Below are positions 19,279 through 22,779 of a stretch of DNA of 22,779 nt, piece by piece; the stretch's first letter is position 1; every line of letters begins with the position of its first letter. The position numbers and the translations under genes are program-made. The notes beneath the pieces were generated by a model. That model was not told the origin of the DNA. It searched no databases and was given only the letters and a program-made list of their open reading frames with translations. The DNA is from an uncultured Bacteroidota bacterium (GTDB lineage Bacteria > Bacteroidota > Bacteroidia > Chitinophagales > Chitinophagaceae), in assembly GCA_946479615.1 (NCBI GenBank), contig CAMLGR010000074.1, positions 1 to 22,779 on the forward strand, in the 5' to 3' direction.

Positions 19279-19340
19279 ATCCGAACACGGTTAAAAGTCA
19301 CAGCACAAAAAAGGGATGGATATAACCCGGGAAACTCACT

Positions 19341-20477
19341 CTAAACATCAGGCAGTTCTGTATTCTTTAATTCTGCTTCAATTTGTTCGATGGTTGGTAA
19401 TACGTCTTTCAGGTTATCCGGAAGCGCTTCCGGTAATTTATACTCACTGATCCCGATCGGTGTATTGATGCCACGCAAAGCATATTCTGCAATTATTTTA
19501 TCGTGCTGTTTGCAGATCAGGATGCCGATGCTTGGATTATCTTCCTGTCTTTTTAATTTATCGTCCAGCAGGTTGAGATAGAAATTCAATTTACCGACGT
19601 ATTCAGGCAGGAACTCGCCGGTTTTCAATTCAACGGCAACAAAGCAATGCAATTTGAAATGATAAAACAGCAGATCGATTGAGTAATCTTTATTTCCGGC
19701 CGTAATGGAATACTGCCGGCTTACAAAACTGAAACCGGCTCCCAGTTCCAAAAGAAATCGCGTAAGATTATCCGTCAGCGCATTTTCGAGATCTTTTTCC
19801 TTGTACTCTTCGTACAGGTTCAGGAAATCAAATTTGTACGGGTCCTTGATCAACTCTTTGGCAAGATCGTTTTGCGGAGCGGAAAGCGTTTGATCAAAAT
19901 TGGTGACAGCCTTGCCCTGGCGTTCAAAAAGTTTGCTTTCGATCTGGTGAACCAGGACATTCCGGCTCCAGTTGTTTTCAATCGTTTTTTGAATATAGAA
20001 AAGACGTTCAGAAGGATCTTTTACTTTAGTAAGCAAGGTGATGTGATGATACCATGTCAATTGTGCAAGTGGTGCTTGCACAATCGGAGCTTTTACCGAT
20101 GCTGACGATAGGGGTTTTTCAATTGAAGAATAATCTGGTCTAAGTGATTGTTTTTCATTCTCCTGTAATTGTGCAAGCGGCTCTTGCACAAATTGCGGAT
20201 AGGCTTCTGCAAACATCTTCATATACTTAAAATTGCGAAGTGATATTCCCTTCATATCTGGAAACGCAACTCTCAGATCTTCGGAAAGCCTATTAATAAC
20301 TTTTGTTCCCCAACCTTCTTGTTTCTGCTGATCAAGGATAGCCTTACCTAATTTCCAGTATATAATAAGCAGTTGAACATTGATCGTTAAAGATGCTTTT
20401 ATCCTTGCAGCCTGGATCTCTTTCTTTAATCGATCTAATAATCGATTATAACCTTTTAAAGTTTTTGAAGACATCAT
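19341..20477 (-). CDS. DUF1016 / YhcG-type PD-(D/E)XK nuclease
   Basis: This gene encodes 378 residues, starting at one of two adjacent ATGs (20477 or 20474). The N-terminal DUF1016_N domain carries typical blocks (VQLLIIYWKLGKAI, LSEDLRVAFPDMKGISLRNF). The C-terminal DUF1016 nuclease domain has WSRNVLVHQIES, then Asp268 (IDLLFYH) and Glu283-x-Lys285 (VELKTG), the PD-(D/E)XK metal and catalytic residues. All key residues are kept, so it is probably active on DNA. Relatives occur beside type I restriction genes and in mobile regions, but no methylase or specificity gene is here. The linker (about residues 97-140) contains a duplicated peptide, VQ(E/A)PLAQL, each copy encoded by a perfect palindrome. 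The gene sits between lpxD and a transporter, an unusual place that suggests insertion into the lipid A cluster. The cellular role is unknown. Confidence 0.92.
   Translation of the reverse strand: MMSSKTLKGYNRLLDRLKKEIQAARIKASLTINVQLLIIYWKLGKAILDQQKQEGWGTKVINRLSEDLRVAFPDMKGISLRNFKYMKMFAEAYPQFVQEPLAQLQENEKQSLRPDYSSIEKPLSSASVKAPIVQAPLAQLTWYHHITLLTKVKDPSERLFYIQKTIENNWSRNVLVHQIESKLFERQGKAVTNFDQTLSAPQNDLAKELIKDPYKFDFLNLYEEYKEKDLENALTDNLTRFLLELGAGFSFVSRQYSITAGNKDYSIDLLFYHFKLHCFVAVELKTGEFLPEYVGKLNFYLNLLDDKLKRQEDNPSIGILICKQHDKIIAEYALRGINTPIGISEYKLPEALPDNLKDVLPTIEQIEAELKNTELPDV
20061..20083. repeat. Intragenic palindrome, copy 1
   Basis: TTGTGCAAG, loop TGGTG, CTTGCACAA: a perfect 9-bp stem inside the DUF1016 gene. 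Read on the coding strand it encodes VQAPLAQ, in the position where DUF1016 proteins usually keep a conserved VQxxxAQ motif just before WYHHI. Confidence 0.85.
20169..20191. repeat. Intragenic palindrome, copy 2
   Basis: TTGTGCAAG, loop CGGCT, CTTGCACAA: the same 9-bp arms and 5-nt spacer as copy 1, starting 108 bp away in the same gene, so the spacing is a multiple of three. It encodes VQEPLAQ. The two copies differ only in the loop. Confidence 0.85.
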
Positions 20478-20589
20478 GTGAAATTAACCGGGGCATAAGA
20501 AACTACCCGGTGTTTTCCCACAGTTCCTAACGCTTTTTTCCTGAAAAAATCAGGATCATTTCTCCTTAAAATGATGATTGATTGTACGC

Positions 20590-21633
20590 TTATACCTTTT
20601 CCGCCAGCAGTTGCTTGATAAGCGCTTCGAGTTCCTTTACTCTTTTTTCCAGTTCCGGCAATTTGCGGTTGACTGCCTGGCTGCGGAGAGCAGCCGTATA
20701 ATCATACGCCGGTGAACCTGTAACCGCTTTACCCGGTTCCAGCGATTTACTAACCCCGCTTTGTGCATTGATCCTGGCGCCATCTCCAATTTGTATATGA
20801 CCAACAATACCTACCTGTCCGCCGATCATTACCCCTTTACCGATTTTAGTACTGCCGCTCACGCCCGATTGTGCAGCGATCACAGTGCTGTTTCCGATTT
20901 CCACATTATGAGCGATCTGGATCAGGTTATCCAATTTGGCGCCGCTTTTAATAAGCGTGGAACCAATTGTGGCCCTGTCAATCGTCGCATTGGAACCGAT
21001 CTCTACATTATCTTCTATCACCACATTTCCTATCTGCGGTACTTTCTTAAAACTTCCGTCTGCCTGTGGCGCGAAACCAAATCCATCGCTGCCGATCACC
21101 GTACCGGCATGAATGCTCACATTGTTACCCACTTTGCAATCATGATAAATTTTTACACCCGGATGAATGATTGTATTGTCACCAACGGTTACATTATTGC
21201 CAATATATACATTCGGAAATATCTTGCTGTTATTTCCTATACGTGCATTTTCACCGATATACGCGAAGGCGCCGATATAAACATTTTCACCATATTTGGC
21301 AGTACCGGCGATATAAGCAGGTTGCTGAATACCCGTCAGCTGTTGCTGCACGATCTCCTGGTATTTGGCCAGCAAGGTCGCAAAAGCAGAATACGCATCC
21401 GGCACACGGATCAGCGTGGCACTGACAGGTTGCTTGAGTACAAAACCTTCATTGAGTATGATCACCGAAGCTTTGGTACTATATAAATGATCCTCATATT
21501 TGGGATTAGCTAAAAAAGAAAGCTCACCTGCCCGGGCCTCTTCGATCTTACCAAAAGACGCAACGGTCACGTTGGCGTCGCCTTCTACCTTACCATTAAC
21601 GAGCAATGCTATTTGTGATGCAGGGAATTGCAT
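20590..21633 (-). CDS. lpxD: UDP-3-O-acylglucosamine N-acyltransferase LpxD
   Basis: This gene encodes 347 residues, the usual length. LpxD adds the N-linked hydroxyacyl chain to UDP-3-O-acyl-glucosamine in the cytoplasm, the step after LpxC in lipid A synthesis. The N-terminal uridine-binding domain (about 1-95) is followed by a left-handed beta-helix of hexapeptide repeats (about 100-310; many [IV]G-x-x-[TNS] turns). Catalytic His242 sits in IQIAHNVEIG, equivalent to E. coli His239. The tail from about residue 325 (LPELEKRVKELEALIKQLL) is the expected C-terminal helix. Its ATG at 21633 is 37 bp after the HD-domain gene, suggesting co-transcription. Downstream, where lpxC-fabZ would be expected, the nuclease gene begins after 112 bp. 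That gap holds only weak hairpins. Confidence 0.96.
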   Translation of the reverse strand: MQFPASQIALLVNGKVEGDANVTVASFGKIEEARAGELSFLANPKYEDHLYSTKASVIILNEGFVLKQPVSATLIRVPDAYSAFATLLAKYQEIVQQQLTGIQQPAYIAGTAKYGENVYIGAFAYIGENARIGNNSKIFPNVYIGNNVTVGDNTIIHPGVKIYHDCKVGNNVSIHAGTVIGSDGFGFAPQADGSFKKVPQIGNVVIEDNVEIGSNATIDRATIGSTLIKSGAKLDNLIQIAHNVEIGNSTVIAAQSGVSGSTKIGKGVMIGGQVGIVGHIQIGDGARINAQSGVSKSLEPGKAVTGSPAYDYTAALRSQAVNRKLPELEKRVKELEALIKQLLAEKV

Positions 21634-21670
21634 ATAATATTAAAAATTGAAAGGAATCCTTACCGGAATA

Positions 21671-22779
21671 TCAGGTTCTGTAATAACAAATGTAATGTTT
21701 TTTAACCTCGCCAAAGGCAAGGCTAAGATCATGCCGGATCAGGGCATTGTCAACCTGTGAAATATCTTTTATCGTACCATCCTTGAAAAGAATATTGATC
21801 CGCTCATCGGCCGGGTTATAGGTGGTGGTACTGGCGATTCCGGTAAAAACAAAATAATCTGCTTCTTTTTCATTCACCTGTAGTTTTTCCATCACTTCCT
21901 TTTTCTTCTGCTGAATAAATACACCGTCGATCGGTGCTGCCTGTAATTTCACCTTATACAATCTGCGATCAATCAAAGAACGGCAAAGCATGGATAATAT
22001 TTTATCAGGATGATGAACCCAGTTCTTAATGGTAGCCATCACATCATGATCATCCAAACTGCAAAAAGTTGCTAAATGATCTTCCATGGAAGTTTGCAGG
22101 TTGTGATGTTGTAAAAAGAAATCAAAAGCAGTAGAAACGGCCGGTGTTTTCACTCCCTGCGCGATCAGTTCTTTTGCCCGGCGTATAATCCGTACCAGCA
22201 TCATTTCGGCGCCCAGCACGGTTTTATGAAGGTATACTTGCCAATACATCAACCGGCGGCTGACTAAAAATTTTTCGATCGAATAAATGGCTTTCTCTTC
22301 CACCACCAGGTCGCCATCTTTTACACAGAGCATTTTAAGAATACGGTCGTACCCGATCACCCCTTCCGCCACACCGGTAAAAAAGCTGTCCCTGTTCAGG
22401 TAATCCATCCGGTCCACATCCAGTTGCCCCGATACTAATTGTGATAAAAAAGGTTTTGAATAAGTATGGGTAAAAATGGCAATCGCCGTATCCAGTTGTC
22501 CGTTAAATTCCCGGTTCAGCACTTTCATGATATGCAGCGAGATCGCTTCATGATGAGCGTTGCTGATCAATTCGCTTTCTAGCGCATGCGAAAAAGGGCC
22601 ATGACCGATATCATGCAAAAGAATGGCGATCTTGGCTCCTAATGCTTCTTCCTCGGTAATAACAATGCCATTGCTTTGCAATTCATAAAGGGACTCACGC
22701 ATAAGGTGATAATAAACCAGCGAATGATGCATGCGCGAATGAACTGCGCCCGGGAATACCAGTTGCGAAAACGCCATCT
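21671..22779 (-). CDS. HD-domain phosphohydrolase (N-terminus outside window)
   Basis: The visible 369 or so codons are open to the window edge; the first Met in view (22777) is internal, since the family normally has 30-50 residues before the block FPGAVHSRMHHSLVYYHLM. HD metal-binding residues are present: the His of SRMHHSL and the His-Asp pair of LLHDIGHGPFSHALE, then the later Asp of SGQLDVDRMDYLNRDS. The proteins are dNTPase/SAMHD1-like metal-dependent phosphohydrolases. In Bacteroidota this gene commonly lies directly upstream of lpxD, as here (37-bp gap). Its cellular substrate is unknown to me. There is no sign of a frameshift. Confidence 0.92.
   Translation of the reverse strand, partial: MAFSQLVFPGAVHSRMHHSLVYYHLMRESLYELQSNGIVITEEEALGAKIAILLHDIGHGPFSHALESELISNAHHEAISLHIMKVLNREFNGQLDTAIAIFTHTYSKPFLSQLVSGQLDVDRMDYLNRDSFFTGVAEGVIGYDRILKMLCVKDGDLVVEEKAIYSIEKFLVSRRLMYWQVYLHKTVLGAEMMLVRIIRRAKELIAQGVKTPAVSTAFDFFLQHHNLQTSMEDHLATFCSLDDHDVMATIKNWVHHPDKILSMLCRSLIDRRLYKVKLQAAPIDGVFIQQKKKEVMEKLQVNEKEADYFVFTGIASTTTYNPADERINILFKDGTIKDISQVDNALIRHDLSLAFGEVKKHYICYYRT

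Noticed and set aside
19341..20477. A restriction-modification or defence island around the DUF1016 nuclease
   Set aside because: No methylase, specificity subunit, helicase or other defence gene is adjacent; the neighbours are a transporter and lpxD. A defence role for the lone gene remains unproven.
20540..20577. Terminator after lpxD
   Set aside because: Small hairpins (CCTGA/TCAGG, ATCATTT/AAATGAT) exist, but none has a convincing stem followed by T residues in the right direction.
20761..21486. A 241-codon open frame on the + strand opposite lpxD
   Set aside because: It lies entirely antisense to a gene with clear LpxD motifs; its product has odd composition and no recognisable domain. 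The hexapeptide repeat codons keep the opposite strand open.

Overview
The window is an ordinary stretch of chromosome from a Bacteroidota bacterium, most likely in or near the family Chitinophagaceae (an inference; no rRNA is present to settle it). The evidence for the phylum is the type IX secretion sorting domains (type A on a giant subtilase, gliding-motility type B on its neighbour), a fused lpxC-fabZ gene, GEVED and Ig-like modules on a secreted protease, and three exact copies of the Bacteroidota -7 promoter element TAnnTTTG placed just upstream of genes. AG-rich Shine-Dalgarno sites are not obvious anywhere, as expected in this phylum.

Left part (1-13611): a large secreted S8 protease runs leftward out of the window. 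It diverges from a small secreted protein (2954-3412). A 146-bp nested inverted repeat then fills the gap before mfd, the transcription-repair coupling factor. Next come a 1799-residue secreted S8 protease with a T9SS type A sorting domain, a hairpin, and a 337-residue protein with a gliding-motility type B C-terminal domain. These secreted proteins probably all leave through the T9SS.

Middle part (13613-17587), leftward: a 68-residue protein of unknown function, gyrB with an intrinsic terminator and a -7 promoter motif, a second long inverted repeat (2 x 32 bp), and bifunctional lpxC-fabZ for lipid A synthesis.

Right part (17588-22779): a 381-bp intergenic region with an orphan terminator-like hairpin, a lone receiver-domain response regulator on the + strand, then leftward an EamA-type transporter, a DUF1016/YhcG-type PD-(D/E)XK nuclease, lpxD, and an HD-domain phosphohydrolase cut by the window edge. 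HD, lpxD, lpxC-fabZ and lpxA usually sit together in Bacteroidota. Here three unrelated genes separate lpxD from lpxC-fabZ, and lpxA does not follow.

I do not see a clear new multi-gene system. The most interesting signals are two near-identical 23-nt palindromes inside the nuclease gene that encode a duplicated peptide, the two long intergenic inverted repeats, and the insertion of nuclease, transporter and regulator genes into the lipid A cluster.
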